Notes: generated from the letters alone by a model not told the origin. A stretch of 64,000 nucleotides of DNA from Terrisporobacter glycolicus ATCC 14880 = DSM 1288 (GCF_036812735.1 NZ_CP117523.1:2976001-3040000); one strand, 5' to 3'. Numbered from the stretch's first letter, positions 18,450 to 28,475 are shown. Numbers and translations: made by a program.

Positions 18450-19616
18450 TTATTTTCTATTTCTTCTTAAGAAAACTGGAATTGGTGGTAAATCATCATC
18501 CATATCATGAGTTGGCTTTTTAGCTTCCACTTTTTCCTCTACTTTTTCTTCTTTTGTTACAGCAACTTCTTCTACAGTAACTTTCTTAGTTGCTATTTCT
18601 GAAGGTCTATTAGTACCTCTGTTTTTAAATGAATCTTCAAATCCTTGAGATGGATTAGTTTCAAATCCTGTAGCTATTACAGTTATAGTGATATCTTCTC
18701 CTAAATCTTCTCTTATAGATGTACCAAAAATTATATTTGCTTCTGGGTCACATGATTCAGTAACTAAACTTGACGCTGCATTAGCTTCAAATAATGTTAA
18801 ATTAGCTCCACCAGCGACATTTAGTAATACTCCTTTAGCTCCTTTTATAGAAGTTTCTAGCAATGGAGATTGAATAGCTTCTTTAGCAGCTTCTATAGCT
18901 CTATTTTCTCCACTAGCAGTACCTATACCCATGTGAGCTAATCCTTTGTCCTTCATTATAGAAGTAACATCGGCAAAGTCTAAGTTTATAAGACCTGGCA
19001 TTTTTATTAAGTCAGATATAGATTGTATACCTTGTTTTAATACGTTATCTGCTATAGAGAACGCATCCACCATTGATGTATTCTTTTGTACTATTTGTAA
19101 AAGTCTATCATTAGGTATTGTTATTAATGTATCCACATTAGCTTTTAAATCTTTTATACCTTCTTCAGCATTTTTCATTCTTATTTTACCTTCAAATCCA
19201 AAAGGCTTTGTTACAACACCTACAGTAAGTATCCCCATTTCCTTAGCTAATTTTGCAACTATTGGCGCAGCACCTGTTCCAGTTCCTCCACCCATACCTG
19301 CAGTAACAAATACCATATCTGTTCCGTCAAGTAATCCTACTATTTGTTCTCTACTTTCTTCAGCAGCTTTTTTTCCTACCTCTGGCTTAGCCCCCGCACC
19401 TAATCCTCTAGTCAACTTTTCTCCGATTTGAATTTGGTTTTCTGCCATAGACGATAATAGTGCTTGCTTATCTGTATTTATAGAAATAAACTCTACTCCT
19501 TTTACTTCTTCTCTTATCATTCTGTTAACAGCGTTGTTTCCACCGCCACCAACACCAATAACTTTTATAACAGCATCATTGTTGTCAGTTTCTATATCAA
19601 TTCTATTATTATTCAT
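18450..19616 (-). CDS. ftsZ: Cell division protein FtsZ
   Basis: Tubulin-like GTPase that forms the division ring. The 388 residues carry the nucleotide-binding [13 protein letters not shown] near residue 21 and the tubulin signature [10 protein letters not shown] near residue 110, then a variable acidic/lysine linker (about 330-370) and a conserved C-terminal tail [12 protein letters not shown] that binds partners such as SepF. aggaggg-type Shine-Dalgarno before the ATG. Unusually for a dcw cluster, no ftsA precedes it; the upstream gene is divIB. Confidence 0.97.
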   Translation of the reverse strand: MNNNRIDIETDNNDAVIKVIGVGGGGNNAVNRMIREEVKGVEFISINTDKQALLSSMAENQIQIGEKLTRGLGAGAKPEVGKKAAEESREQIVGLLDGTDMVFVTAGMGGGTGTGAAPIVAKLAKEMGILTVGVVTKPFGFEGKIRMKNAEEGIKDLKANVDTLITIPNDRLLQIVQKNTSMVDAFSIADNVLKQGIQSISDLIKMPGLINLDFADVTSIMKDKGLAHMGIGTASGENRAIEAAKEAIQSPLLETSIKGAKGVLLNVAGGANLTLFEANAASSLVTESCDPEANIIFGTSIREDLGEDITITVIATGFETNPSQGFEDSFKNRGTNRPSEIATKKVTVEEVAVTKEEKVEEKVEAKKPTHDMDDDLPPIPVFLRRNRK

Positions 19617-20053
19617 TATTTTTTAACCTCCCTATCTTCTGAATTAAACAGTCATGTATTATGATTATACCATTTTACTTGTATTTTTTGTTAAATTACT
19701 ATCTTATTCCATAAAAATACCAATTTCACTCTTGTTTTTAAACATGTATAATAGATATTTAACAATCTCTTCTGTATATTATCAAATAATATGGATAAAT
19801 ATTCCTTAAAATAATATAATATAAAAGCGTCTTATTCTCTATATTATTATACTCTTAATAGCAACGATTTGAAAATAGATATTTCCTAATTTTATGAAAA
19901 ATTTCAAATATTTATCTATTATGCTTGTGAAAACATTTTTTGTCGTTAATTTACAACATTTACCTACTTTAAATTTTACTGTGAAACTATAGTAATATTC
20001 AAGTGATTTTTTCACAATATTAATGCATTTTTTCTATTTTTTAAATAATTTTA
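19617..20053 (-). promoter_or_regulatory. 437-base ftsZ upstream region with promoter elements
   Basis: No gene is visible here. On the minus strand a perfect TATAAT (19669-19664) lies about 50 bases before ftsZ, with only a weak -35 (TTAACA, 19-base spacer). Farther up, TTTGTCGTT at 19939-19947 (plus strand) matches the Spo0A box at 7 of 9 positions. A sequence TTAGGAAAT resembles a sigma-H -35. The length of the region and these elements suggest several start sites, as for Bacillus ftsAZ, but only the -10 near ftsZ is convincing. Confidence 0.4.
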
Positions 20054-20788
20054 TTAATTTGAATATGGACTATATAGTAAATAATTGTCATAAGTAAAAT
20101 CTACCTTGCCATAAAGTTCTTTTCTATTCTGTAAATCTATCATTACTTTACTAAGCTTTACTATATTTTTTTCTATATTATTGTCTTTATTAAGACATAT
20201 AGTAAGACCCGTTTTACCATTCATAATAATTTCTTTTTCTTTTGTAAAATTAACTGTTTTGATTTGTAATAATATATTTTCTTCATCTAGCTTTTTATAT
20301 AATGTTATAAGTTTATCCTTATCGTTTTCATTATCAAATTTTAATGTTTCATTATTTAGCGTATAAGAAATAGCAATAACCACGTCATTATTTTTTATGT
20401 CTTTTAATTCATCTACAAGTTTTCCTTGATCATCTATATAGCAATAAGACTTGCCGTTATACAAAGGTCCAATAATATTCTTTTCTTTCACATTAACTAT
20501 AAGCTTGTTTGGTATCTTTCTTTTAATTTCGCAATCTTTAACATAGGCACTTTCTTTAACTTTGTTCTCTAATTTTGTTAAATCATAGAAAAAAATATTC
20601 TTATTTTCTTCTAGATTTAGCAGTTTATTAACATCCTCTTTTGATAAATATTTATTATTATTTATCAAAACTTGTTTTAAAAAAAAGAAGTCACTCTTTA
20701 AGAAGAAACATGTTCCTAATGTTAATAGCAAAGAAAAAAATAAAATCCCCATAAGTTTATTAGTATTTATCTTTCTTCTTTTTTTCAA
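20054..20788 (-). CDS. Cell division protein DivIB/FtsQ
   Basis: Bitopic division protein of 244 residues: a short basic cytoplasmic tail, one transmembrane segment (about 12-30), then a POTRA domain beginning FFLKQVLINNNKYLS and a beta domain. It scaffolds FtsL/DivIC at the septum. The start is likely TTG at 20788 (MKKRRKIN...), 7 bases after aaggagg; a GTG at 20794 lies almost on the Shine-Dalgarno. The sequence is divergent, so the call rests on topology, POTRA-like pattern and position between murA and ftsZ. Confidence 0.85.
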   Translation of the reverse strand: MKKRRKINTNKLMGILFFSLLLTLGTCFFLKSDFFFLKQVLINNNKYLSKEDVNKLLNLEENKNIFFYDLTKLENKVKESAYVKDCEIKRKIPNKLIVNVKEKNIIGPLYNGKSYCYIDDQGKLVDELKDIKNNDVVIAISYTLNNETLKFDNENDKDKLITLYKKLDEENILLQIKTVNFTKEKEIIMNGKTGLTICLNKDNNIEKNIVKLSKVMIDLQNRKELYGKVDFTYDNYLLYSPYSN

Positions 20789-20901
20789 ACACACCCCTCC
20801 TTAATTTTTATTATTATATTATATATAAAATACTTCTTTCATTCTTAAAACTCCTACAAAAGTTTTTCATTTTAATTAGCAAATTACTACAAAAAAATAT
20901 A

Positions 20902-20921
20902 AAAGGTCTAAAAGACCCTTT
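20902..20921 (-). terminator. Terminator of murA
   Basis: An 8-bp stem (aaaggtct / agacccttt with one bulge) at the murA stop codon, followed by an A/T-rich tract with T-run on the minus strand. Confidence 0.65.
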
Positions 20922-22170
20922 ATATTTTCCTAATATCTGCTCCTAAGTTGTTTAATATTCCTTCTATATCTTCATATCCTCTTTCCACATGATATATATT
21001 ACTAATTTCACTCTCTCCCTCAGCAGCAAGTGCTGCTAAAATCAAAGCTGCTCCACCTCTCAAATCAGGTGATTTAGTTTTAGCACCATATAATTTATTA
21101 ACTCCTTTTACTTTGCATAAATGAGTACTTATTATCTCCGTATCTGCTCTCATTTTATTAAGTTCACTACAATGCATAAAACGATTTTCAAAAATCGTCT
21201 CATAAAAAATATTATTTCCATCACTCAATGTCATAAGAGTCATCATTTGGGCCTGCATATCTGTTGGAAAATTAGGATGGGTATCTGTTTTTAAAAAATT
21301 TATTGCTTTAATTCTGTTTGGTGGGATTAAAATAAGCCCATTATCAGTATATTCAATATTACACCCCGCCTTTATTAAAGTGTTATTTATAGGCTCCATA
21401 TGCCTTCTTACTATTTTATCTACTTGTAAACATCCCCCTGTAATTGCACTAGCTACCATATAAGTTCCTATTGCAATCCTATCAGGAATAACCGTATGTT
21501 CTACTTTATCTAATTTATCCACACCTTGTATTTCTATAAAATCACTTCCAGCTCCACTAACCTTGCCTCCCATTTTATTCACATAATCTTGAAGATCTTC
21601 AATTTCCGGCTCTTTTGCTGCATTATATATTCTAGTTATTCCTTTAGCTTTAACTGCCGCTAAAATAATATTTTCAGTAGCACCTACACTAGGACTATCA
21701 AGAATTATATCGCTGCCTATAATTTCTTTTCTTTCGCAGTTTATAATCAAACCTTCTTCTATTTTCACTCCTAGTTTTCTCAAAGAGTTTAGATGTAAAT
21801 CTATGGGTCTTTTACCTATTGCACAACCCCCTGGCTCATATATTTTAACATGTTCTAATCTACTAATCATAGCCCCAAGTACAATAATAGAAGATCTCAT
21901 TTTCTTAACATATCCTTCATCTATTTCGTTTGATGTCAGACTAGAGCTATCTATTACTAATACATGGTCGTTAAAATCAATTTTACACCCTATGCTTTTT
22001 AATATATCTATCATTGTATATACGTCAGCTATTAATGGAACGTTATGAATAATATTAATATTTTCATTCAATAAAGATGCAGCCATTAATGGTAAAATGG
22101 AGTTTTTCGCCCCTTTTATACTTAAGGTTCCGTGTATTTTGTTTCCACCAGTTATTAGATATTTAGACAA
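20920..22170 (-). CDS. murA: UDP-N-acetylglucosamine 1-carboxyvinyltransferase
   Basis: First committed step of peptidoglycan synthesis: transfers enolpyruvate from PEP to UDP-GlcNAc. The 416 residues match the family. The active-site loop PGGCAIGKRPIDLHL has the cysteine that fosfomycin alkylates, so the enzyme should be sensitive. The start is TTG at 22170, placed 6 bases after a run of seven G. That G-run pairs with a C-run in a hairpin (22178-22233). Located between murG and divIB. Confidence 0.95.
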   Translation of the reverse strand: MSKYLITGGNKIHGTLSIKGAKNSILPLMAASLLNENINIIHNVPLIADVYTMIDILKSIGCKIDFNDHVLVIDSSSLTSNEIDEGYVKKMRSSIIVLGAMISRLEHVKIYEPGGCAIGKRPIDLHLNSLRKLGVKIEEGLIINCERKEIIGSDIILDSPSVGATENIILAAVKAKGITRIYNAAKEPEIEDLQDYVNKMGGKVSGAGSDFIEIQGVDKLDKVEHTVIPDRIAIGTYMVASAITGGCLQVDKIVRRHMEPINNTLIKAGCNIEYTDNGLILIPPNRIKAINFLKTDTHPNFPTDMQAQMMTLMTLSDGNNIFYETIFENRFMHCSELNKMRADTEIISTHLCKVKGVNKLYGAKTKSPDLRGGAALILAALAAEGESEISNIYHVERGYEDIEGILNNLGADIRKI

Positions 22171-22177
22171 AATGAAC

Positions 22178-22233
22178 CCCCCCTAATCATAATATTAAAT
22201 CCCTTATTATTAGATATTATGAGTTAGAGGGGG
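22178..22233 (-). promoter_or_regulatory. Hairpin that sequesters the murA Shine-Dalgarno
   Basis: In the 69-base murG-murA gap, 9 bp (22187-22195 with 22214-22222), 4 bp (22183-22186 with 22224-22227) and 5 G:C pairs (22178-22182 with 22229-22233) stack with two one-base bulges. On the transcript the 3' arm holds the G-run that is the murA ribosome binding site. No T-run follows, so this is not a terminator for the minus-strand operon. Confidence 0.65.
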
Positions 22234-22239
22234 TATATG

Positions 22240-23457
22240 TTACTTTTTCTTTATTCCTATTGTTTTTATTTCCTTAGTTTCATCTGTAGCATTTGTTTCT
22301 TTAGCTATTTCCTTTGATTCTTTCTTTTCTTTTTTATGAATATTATTTTGTTGTTTTTCATTATATGCTTTCATAATTTCATCGTATATTAAATCTATTG
22401 CTTGAGGTTTTCCAATAGATTTACTTGCGTTTGCCATATCTATTAGTAATTCCCTATCTCCCAGCAATTTAAATACTACTTCATTTAATTTTTCAGGAGT
22501 TAAATCTTTTTCTAATATGGCAATTCCTGCACCTTGAGATTCTATACTCTTAGCATTATATTCTTGATGATTTTCAGCAGTATAAGCCTTCGGTATTATA
22601 ATAGATGGTTTTCCAAGAGCTGTTATCTCTGCCAAAGATATTGCCCCGGCACTTCCTATTACTATATCACTTGCAGAAAGTCCATCAGCCATATTATCCA
22701 AATAAGGCATTACTCTTTGATAAGGTTTTAAAGAAATTTCTCCTAAAGACCCTATAAACTCATCATAATATAGTTTTCCAGTTGCAAATATAAATGCAAT
22801 GTCTTCTTTTACCATATTTTTTATTACAAGTCTCATTGCATCATTAATTTCTTCTGATCCACCACTACCACCATAGCAAAGAACCATTTTTTTATCTTCA
22901 CTTATTCCGAGTTTTTTTCTTGAAGTAGATTTTCTTGATTGTAATATTTCTTTTCTTACTGGGTTTCCTGTAAGAACTAGTTTATCTCTACTTTCTTCAG
23001 GAAATCTTCCATGAGAATCTTCAAAACTTGTAAGAACTCTTGTAACTACTTTAGAAAGTATTTTATTTGTTACTCCAGGGAATGAGTTTTGCTCATGAAC
23101 TATTGTTACAGTTTTGTTTAGAGCTGAGTTAAATAAAACTGGTCCACTAACATATCCACCAGTCCCTATTACTATATCTGGTTTATATTTTTTAACTATT
23201 CTTCTAGATTGTTCTAATCCCTTACATAGTTTAAATACTCTTTTCACATTTTCAAAATCTATTTTTCTTCTAAATCCTTGCACTGTTACAGTTTTTAACT
23301 CATATCCGTATTTTGGAACTATTTCTGATTCTATACCTTTTTCTGTTCCTACAAATAATATCTCACAATCAGGATTTTCTTCTTTTATTTTGTTAGCGAT
23401 TGCTATTGCTGGATAAACGTGTCCTCCCGTTCCTCCGCCTGATAGTAATACCTTCAT
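22240..23457 (-). CDS. murG: UDP-GlcNAc:lipid I N-acetylglucosaminyltransferase MurG
   Basis: Peripheral membrane glycosyltransferase that turns lipid I into lipid II. The N-terminal G-loop GGGTGGHVYPA is intact, as is GSGGSEEIN in the middle and the C-domain GSAGAISLAEITALGKPSIIIP. At 405 residues it is about 40 longer than usual, because of a C-terminal tail rich in Lys, Glu and Thr (from about residue 370) that looks disordered. aggaga precedes the ATG; 14 bases after the spoVE/ftsW gene. Confidence 0.96.
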   Translation of the reverse strand: MKVLLSGGGTGGHVYPAIAIANKIKEENPDCEILFVGTEKGIESEIVPKYGYELKTVTVQGFRRKIDFENVKRVFKLCKGLEQSRRIVKKYKPDIVIGTGGYVSGPVLFNSALNKTVTIVHEQNSFPGVTNKILSKVVTRVLTSFEDSHGRFPEESRDKLVLTGNPVRKEILQSRKSTSRKKLGISEDKKMVLCYGGSGGSEEINDAMRLVIKNMVKEDIAFIFATGKLYYDEFIGSLGEISLKPYQRVMPYLDNMADGLSASDIVIGSAGAISLAEITALGKPSIIIPKAYTAENHQEYNAKSIESQGAGIAILEKDLTPEKLNEVVFKLLGDRELLIDMANASKSIGKPQAIDLIYDEIMKAYNEKQQNNIHKKEKKESKEIAKETNATDETKEIKTIGIKKK

Positions 23458-23471
23458 TGTATCATCTCCTG

Positions 23472-24602
23472 TTATTTAATCTTGACATGTTTTGAGATGT
23501 TTAACACTATTCCTACTTCCCCCATAAGCATGGTCAGTGAGGTTCCTCCATAACTTATAAATGGCAGGGCTACCCCTGTATTTGGCATAGTCGATGTGGC
23601 AACAGCAATATTTAATGCTGCTTGAATACCTATTAAAGCTCCTATACCTATTACTAACATGCAAGCAAATATGTCTTCACATTTTAGAGCTATACGAACA
23701 CATCTATAAACTAGTAATATAAATAACATAATTACTAATATACATCCTATTAAGCCCAACTCTTCGCCTATTATGGCAAAGATAAAATCATTTTGTGGTT
23801 CTGGTATGTAAAAATATTTTTGTTTACTTTTCCCAAGGCCTAGGCCGAATAATCCTCCAGATCCCAATGCATACAAACTTTGTATGACTTGATATCCAGC
23901 TCCTAATGGATCTTGGAATGGATCCAAAAATGAAGTAATACGTTTTAGTCTATAAGGCTCTATCATTACTAAAATACCAAATAGTGCCACCCCTGATAAG
24001 CCCATAATACCAACAAATTTCATATTCATTCCTGCTACAAACAACATAACAAATGTTACAAGTATTACTGTACCAGCTGTAGACATGTTAGGTTCAAGCA
24101 TTATTAATACAAATATAAACATAGGCATAAGTAAAAGCGGTAAAACACCTTTTGTCAAAGATTTTATTTTATCATATCGTTTTTCTATTAATTTTGCTGT
24201 AAACACAACACAAGCAAATTTAGCTATATCTGATGGTTGGAAAGTTGCTCCTCCAACACCTAGCCATCTCTTAGCACCATTAGCCTCTATTCCAAGTGGA
24301 GTCAAAACTAAAAGTAAAAATATAATGGCAACTATACAAATAGGTGTTGCATATTTTTTCCAAAGTTTATAGTCAACATTGGAAAGAACCATCATTCCTA
24401 TAAATCCCAGTGCTGCATAAATTAAATCTCTTTTTAAAAAGAAATAGGGATCATTATGTTTAAATGAAGATTGAATATAACTTGCACTAAACACCATGAT
24501 GATCCCGAAAAATACTAAAATCATGGTAGTATAAAATACTACTGAATCAAAATCAGTCTTCATCCCCCTGTCAATTTGCTTTTTTAAAATTTTACTAGGC
24601 AT
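23472..24602 (-). CDS. SEDS peptidoglycan glycosyltransferase, SpoVE/FtsW type
   Basis: Polytopic SEDS-family polymerase of 376 residues with about ten membrane segments. It has the signatures GANRW-like GAKRWLGVGG (about 110), PNMSTAGTV and the C-terminal PNTGVALPFISYGGTSL. Its position between murD and murG matches spoVE of clostridia, where it can serve spore cortex and/or division; the sequence alone does not separate SpoVE from FtsW. Start: the ATG at 24602 has atggaggg 11 bases upstream; a later ATG at 24563 directly abuts a G-run and seems worse placed. Confidence 0.88.
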   Translation of the reverse strand: MPSKILKKQIDRGMKTDFDSVVFYTTMILVFFGIIMVFSASYIQSSFKHNDPYFFLKRDLIYAALGFIGMMVLSNVDYKLWKKYATPICIVAIIFLLLVLTPLGIEANGAKRWLGVGGATFQPSDIAKFACVVFTAKLIEKRYDKIKSLTKGVLPLLLMPMFIFVLIMLEPNMSTAGTVILVTFVMLFVAGMNMKFVGIMGLSGVALFGILVMIEPYRLKRITSFLDPFQDPLGAGYQVIQSLYALGSGGLFGLGLGKSKQKYFYIPEPQNDFIFAIIGEELGLIGCILVIMLFILLVYRCVRIALKCEDIFACMLVIGIGALIGIQAALNIAVATSTMPNTGVALPFISYGGTSLTMLMGEVGIVLNISKHVKIK

Positions 24603-24646
24603 CTGATAGACTACCCTCCATTTCGCAGTAAATTGCTTTGAAGGAG

Positions 24647-26005
24647 TTATTTTAAGTTGTTTACATTCTCTTTGAAGTCGCGTCCTCTCACTTCAAAACT
24701 TTTGTACATATCCCAACTTGCACAAGCAGGAGATAAAAGAACAACATCTCCACTTTCAGCTAGGCTATAAGAAGCTTCTACAGCTTCTTTCATATTATTG
24801 ACTCTAATTATAATTTTATAATCTTTTTCTTTAGCACATTTTTCAATTATACTAGAAGTTTCACCCATTAAAACTAAGGCTTTAATATTTTCTTTTCCTA
24901 CTTCTAAAAGCTCATTAAAATCACTTTCCTTATTGTATCCACCAGCTATTAGTATAATTGGATTTTCATAAGAAGTTATTGCCTTAACAGTTGAATCTGG
25001 ATTAGTTCCCTTAGAATCATTTACAAACATAATATCATTTAATGTTCTAACATATTCTAATCTATGTTCTACAGCTTTAAATGTTTTTAATACATGTTTT
25101 AGAGTTTCTAAATCCACATTGCATACGTAAGACATAGCAATAGCAGCCATACAATTTTCTAAATTATGTGCTCCTGGTAAGCTAAGTTCTTTTTTATTTA
25201 ATAAAACAATTTTTTTATCTATATGAATAACTATATTGCTGTTTTCGTCTAAATATACACCTTTATCAAGTTTTTCTTTTCTTGAGAACAATATTACTTG
25301 ACCATTACAATTAGATTCTAGTTCTCTAACTTCTTTATCATCATAATTTAATATGGCGAAATCACTTTTATCTTGATTTTTAAATATATTTGCTTTAGCA
25401 GCTATATAATTTTCCATAGTATGATGTCTATTTAAATGATCTGGAGAAAAATTTAATATTGATGCAACTTTAGGTTTAAAATCAACAATACTTTCTAATT
25501 GGAATGAACTTAGCTCTGTTATTAAGTATGAATCTTTGTTTGTAGTTTCTACAGTGTCTATAACAGGATTTCCAATATTTCCAACTATATATGTGTCCTT
25601 ATTGTCCGATTTAAATATTTCTCCTACTAAAGATGTTGTGGTAGTTTTTCCATTTGTTCCAGTTATACCTACAAATATAGGATTTCTAGAAAGTCTATAA
25701 GCAAGTTCTACTTCTCCTATTATCTCTATATTATTTTCTCTTAATTTTAATATAAAGGGTAAGTCTAAAGGTACTCCAGGAGATACCACTGCTAAGTCTA
25801 TGTGATCTACATTTTCTGGATGATATCCAAGAATATACTGAGCATTTTTTATATCTTTTAATTCTAGTAAAATATCTTTTAGTTTTTCTTCGTCTTTTAT
25901 ATCATTAACTATTATATTTGCTTCTAATTTGTCTAATAATTTAATTGTTGAAACACCTGTTTTAGCTAAACCAACAAGTAAAATATTTTTATTTTTTAGG
26001 TTCAT
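24647..26005 (-). CDS. murD: UDP-N-acetylmuramoyl-L-alanine--D-glutamate ligase
   Basis: Cytoplasmic Mur ligase adding D-Glu. The 452 residues show the ATP loop GITGTNGKTTTTSL (about 113), the NFSPDHLNRH carboxy-lysine region near 185, and NDSKGTNPDST near 315, specific to MurD. Between mraY and spoVE/ftsW in the usual order. Confidence 0.96.
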   Translation of the reverse strand: MNLKNKNILLVGLAKTGVSTIKLLDKLEANIIVNDIKDEEKLKDILLELKDIKNAQYILGYHPENVDHIDLAVVSPGVPLDLPFILKLRENNIEIIGEVELAYRLSRNPIFVGITGTNGKTTTTSLVGEIFKSDNKDTYIVGNIGNPVIDTVETTNKDSYLITELSSFQLESIVDFKPKVASILNFSPDHLNRHHTMENYIAAKANIFKNQDKSDFAILNYDDKEVRELESNCNGQVILFSRKEKLDKGVYLDENSNIVIHIDKKIVLLNKKELSLPGAHNLENCMAAIAMSYVCNVDLETLKHVLKTFKAVEHRLEYVRTLNDIMFVNDSKGTNPDSTVKAITSYENPIILIAGGYNKESDFNELLEVGKENIKALVLMGETSSIIEKCAKEKDYKIIIRVNNMKEAVEASYSLAESGDVVLLSPACASWDMYKSFEVRGRDFKENVNNLK

Positions 26006-26023
26006 TATTTTCCCCCCTAGTGA

Positions 26024-26986
26024 TTAGAATACTGCAATTATTCCTATCCATGCTAATACTACTGTAGTTATCCAAAATATAAATACAACTCTAGTTTCTG
26101 GCCATCCACATTGTTCAAAATGGTGATGTATTGGCGCCATTTTAAATATTCTTTTACCAGTTAATTTAAATGATACAACTTGTAATATTACTGATATAGC
26201 TTCAGCAAAATAAATACCTCCTACTATTGGTATTAAAAGTACTGAATTTGTTAATACTGCAAAAGCTACTACTGCTCCTCCTAAGGCCATAGAACCTGTG
26301 TCTCCCATAAATACTTTAGCAGGATATGAGTTAAACCCTAAAAACCCTAAACAAGCTCCTCCAGTAGCTGCTGCAAGTATTGCAACATCACTGTTACCTA
26401 TTGTTGTTGCCAACATCATAAAAAATGCTGATACTATTAAAGTTACTCCAGATGCTAGACCATCTAAACCATCAGTTAAATTTACAGCATTTACTGTTCC
26501 TATTATAATAAACATCATTATTGGTACATATAAAGGTCCTAAGTTTATTACATAATCAGTAAATGGAACCATGATTTGTGTTGCACTTGGTGATGCACTA
26601 TATTGATAATAAGCAACAAATAATGCAAGGGCAAATTGTAATACAATTTTTTGATATGCTTTAAGTCCTAAAGATCTTTTCATTTTAATTTTAATAAAAT
26701 CATCTAAGAATCCTACAAATCCAAATCCTGTTATACATATTAGTCCTACTAATAAATCTCTGTCTATTTTCGCTCTTGTAAGCCCCGTAATAAGGATAGC
26801 TATTATCATTATTACTCCACCCATAGTTGGTGTTCCGTTCTTTAGTAAATGAGTTTGTGGACCATCATCCCTAACCGTTTGACCAAATTTAAATTTTGCT
26901 AACATTGGTATAAATATTGGTCCTAGTATAACTACTATTAAAAAAGCGATTATCGCTGTATACGTAAGCTGTGTTATTCCTAACAT
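26024..26986 (-). CDS. mraY: Phospho-N-acetylmuramoyl-pentapeptide transferase
   Basis: Membrane enzyme forming lipid I. The 320 residues have about ten membrane segments. Visible family motifs are the DDG-containing N-terminus (TVRDDGPQTHLLKNGTPTMGG), FLDDFIK with the metal-binding aspartates (about 90), NLTDGLDGLA (about 170) and the HHHFE histidines near residue 290. Follows murF with a normal Shine-Dalgarno. Confidence 0.97.
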   Translation of the reverse strand: MLGITQLTYTAIIAFLIVVILGPIFIPMLAKFKFGQTVRDDGPQTHLLKNGTPTMGGVIMIIAILITGLTRAKIDRDLLVGLICITGFGFVGFLDDFIKIKMKRSLGLKAYQKIVLQFALALFVAYYQYSASPSATQIMVPFTDYVINLGPLYVPIMMFIIIGTVNAVNLTDGLDGLASGVTLIVSAFFMMLATTIGNSDVAILAAATGGACLGFLGFNSYPAKVFMGDTGSMALGGAVVAFAVLTNSVLLIPIVGGIYFAEAISVILQVVSFKLTGKRIFKMAPIHHHFEQCGWPETRVVFIFWITTVVLAWIGIIAVF

Positions 26987-27025
26987 AATATAAAACTCCT
27001 CTCCCTAGTTCGCTAATTATTTTGT

Positions 27026-28402
27026 CTATTTATTAAGATGTTCAACAACCTTTTCTAGATGCATTCCTCTTGATGCCTTAACTAAAATAGTGTCATTTTC
27101 TTTTATGATATCATCTAGATTTTCAATTGCTTCTTCTTTTGTTTCAAAATGATAAAGATTGTCAGGGTTCATATTATTTTCTTTTAATTCTTTTACTATA
27201 AACTCTGAATCCTTTCCTACAGATATTAATATATCAACATTGTTTAAAGCTGCTTTTCCTACTTGTCTATGCCCAAATTCTGCAAATTCACCCATTTCAA
27301 ACATATCTCCAAGTATTGCTACTCTTCTGCTTTTATATCTTCCAAGGATATTTAATGCAGCCGTCATAGAATCTATGCTTGCATTATAAACTGAGTCAAT
27401 TATAGTTAAATTATTATTTTTTATTATGTCTAATCTATTTTTTGTGCATTGGAAATTTTTCAAACCATATTTTATTTCCTCTAATGTCATATTCAGATTA
27501 ATTCCTACTAATATTGCTGCCAAAGCATTATATATATTATGTTTTCCAACTGTTGGAATGAAAAATTCTTCTCTTTTTTCATCAATAACAGCTATGAAAT
27601 TTATGCTATCTTCATTCATTTCAAAAGATTCGCAGTATATATCGTTATCTTTTTCAAATCCAAAAGTTCTTAGTTTATAAACTAAATGTCCATTCTTTAA
27701 AGTTTTTAAACAATCATCATCTCCATTAACTATTAATAAAGATTCTTCATCGAAGTTTGTTGTTATTTCCATTTTTGCTTTAAAAATACCATCTCTACTT
27801 CCTAGATGTTCCACATGAGAATATCCAATATTAGAAATTATACCTATTTGCGGTCTTACAATATTTACCAGGTATTCAATTTCATTAAACCCACTCATTC
27901 CCATTTCTATTACTGCACATTCATGTTCTTTATTTAAATTAAATAAAGTTAAAGGCACTCCAAATTGGTTGTTTAAGTTTCCTACATTTTTTAGCGAGTT
28001 ATATTTCGCACTAATAGTGGAATATACCATATCTCTAGTAGTTGTTTTTCCCACACTACCTGTAACGGCTATAAACGGTATTTCAAATTTGTTCTTGTAA
28101 AATCTAGCAATATTACCAAAAGCTACTTCCGTGTTGTTTACTTCTATTACATTAATTTCTTTATTCTCTATGTCAACGTTGTTATCTTTATTTTTTATAA
28201 TAGTTTTACAGCCTTGATTTATAGCTAAATTAATGAAATCATGCCCATCTAAGTTTTCTCCAACTATAGCAACAAAAGCATTGTCTTTACTTGCTTTTCT
28301 ACTGTCTATTACTATATCATTTACTAAAGTTTCTTCGCCACAATTAGAAACTAACTGTCCTTCACTAGCAAGTATTAACTCTTTTATAGTTAAATATTCC
28401 AT
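27026..28402 (-). CDS. murF: UDP-N-acetylmuramoyl-tripeptide--D-alanyl-D-alanine ligase
   Basis: Last cytoplasmic Mur ligase, adding D-Ala-D-Ala. The 458 residues contain the ATP loop AVTGSVGKTTTRD near 108 and DSVYNASIDSM (the NP/ASP-type C-domain loop) near 320. An in-frame start exists at 28453, but aaggagg lies just before the ATG at 28402 (MEYLTIKE). It is separated from the upstream transpeptidase gene by a hairpin with a short T-run. Confidence 0.95.
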   Translation of the reverse strand: MEYLTIKELILASEGQLVSNCGEETLVNDIVIDSRKASKDNAFVAIVGENLDGHDFINLAINQGCKTIIKNKDNNVDIENKEINVIEVNNTEVAFGNIARFYKNKFEIPFIAVTGSVGKTTTRDMVYSTISAKYNSLKNVGNLNNQFGVPLTLFNLNKEHECAVIEMGMSGFNEIEYLVNIVRPQIGIISNIGYSHVEHLGSRDGIFKAKMEITTNFDEESLLIVNGDDDCLKTLKNGHLVYKLRTFGFEKDNDIYCESFEMNEDSINFIAVIDEKREEFFIPTVGKHNIYNALAAILVGINLNMTLEEIKYGLKNFQCTKNRLDIIKNNNLTIIDSVYNASIDSMTAALNILGRYKSRRVAILGDMFEMGEFAEFGHRQVGKAALNNVDILISVGKDSEFIVKELKENNMNPDNLYHFETKEEAIENLDDIIKENDTILVKASRGMHLEKVVEHLNK

Positions 28403-28444
28403 TTTAACCTCCTTATTCATTTTTAATTTCATACTTATCTTTAT

Positions 28445-28475
28445 AAAAGGCAATGCATTGTATACATTGCCTTTT
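28445..28475 (-). terminator. Hairpin between spoVD/pbp2 and murF
   Basis: An 11-bp perfect stem (aaaaggcaatg / cattgcctttt) followed by TTTT-rich sequence on the minus strand, 70 bases past the upstream stop. It could fully or partly end the ftsL-pbp transcript. Confidence 0.7.

Noticed and set aside
18946-19431. 161-residue plus-strand frame inside ftsZ
   Set aside because: Antisense shadow of a conserved gene with no ribosome site or recognisable domain.
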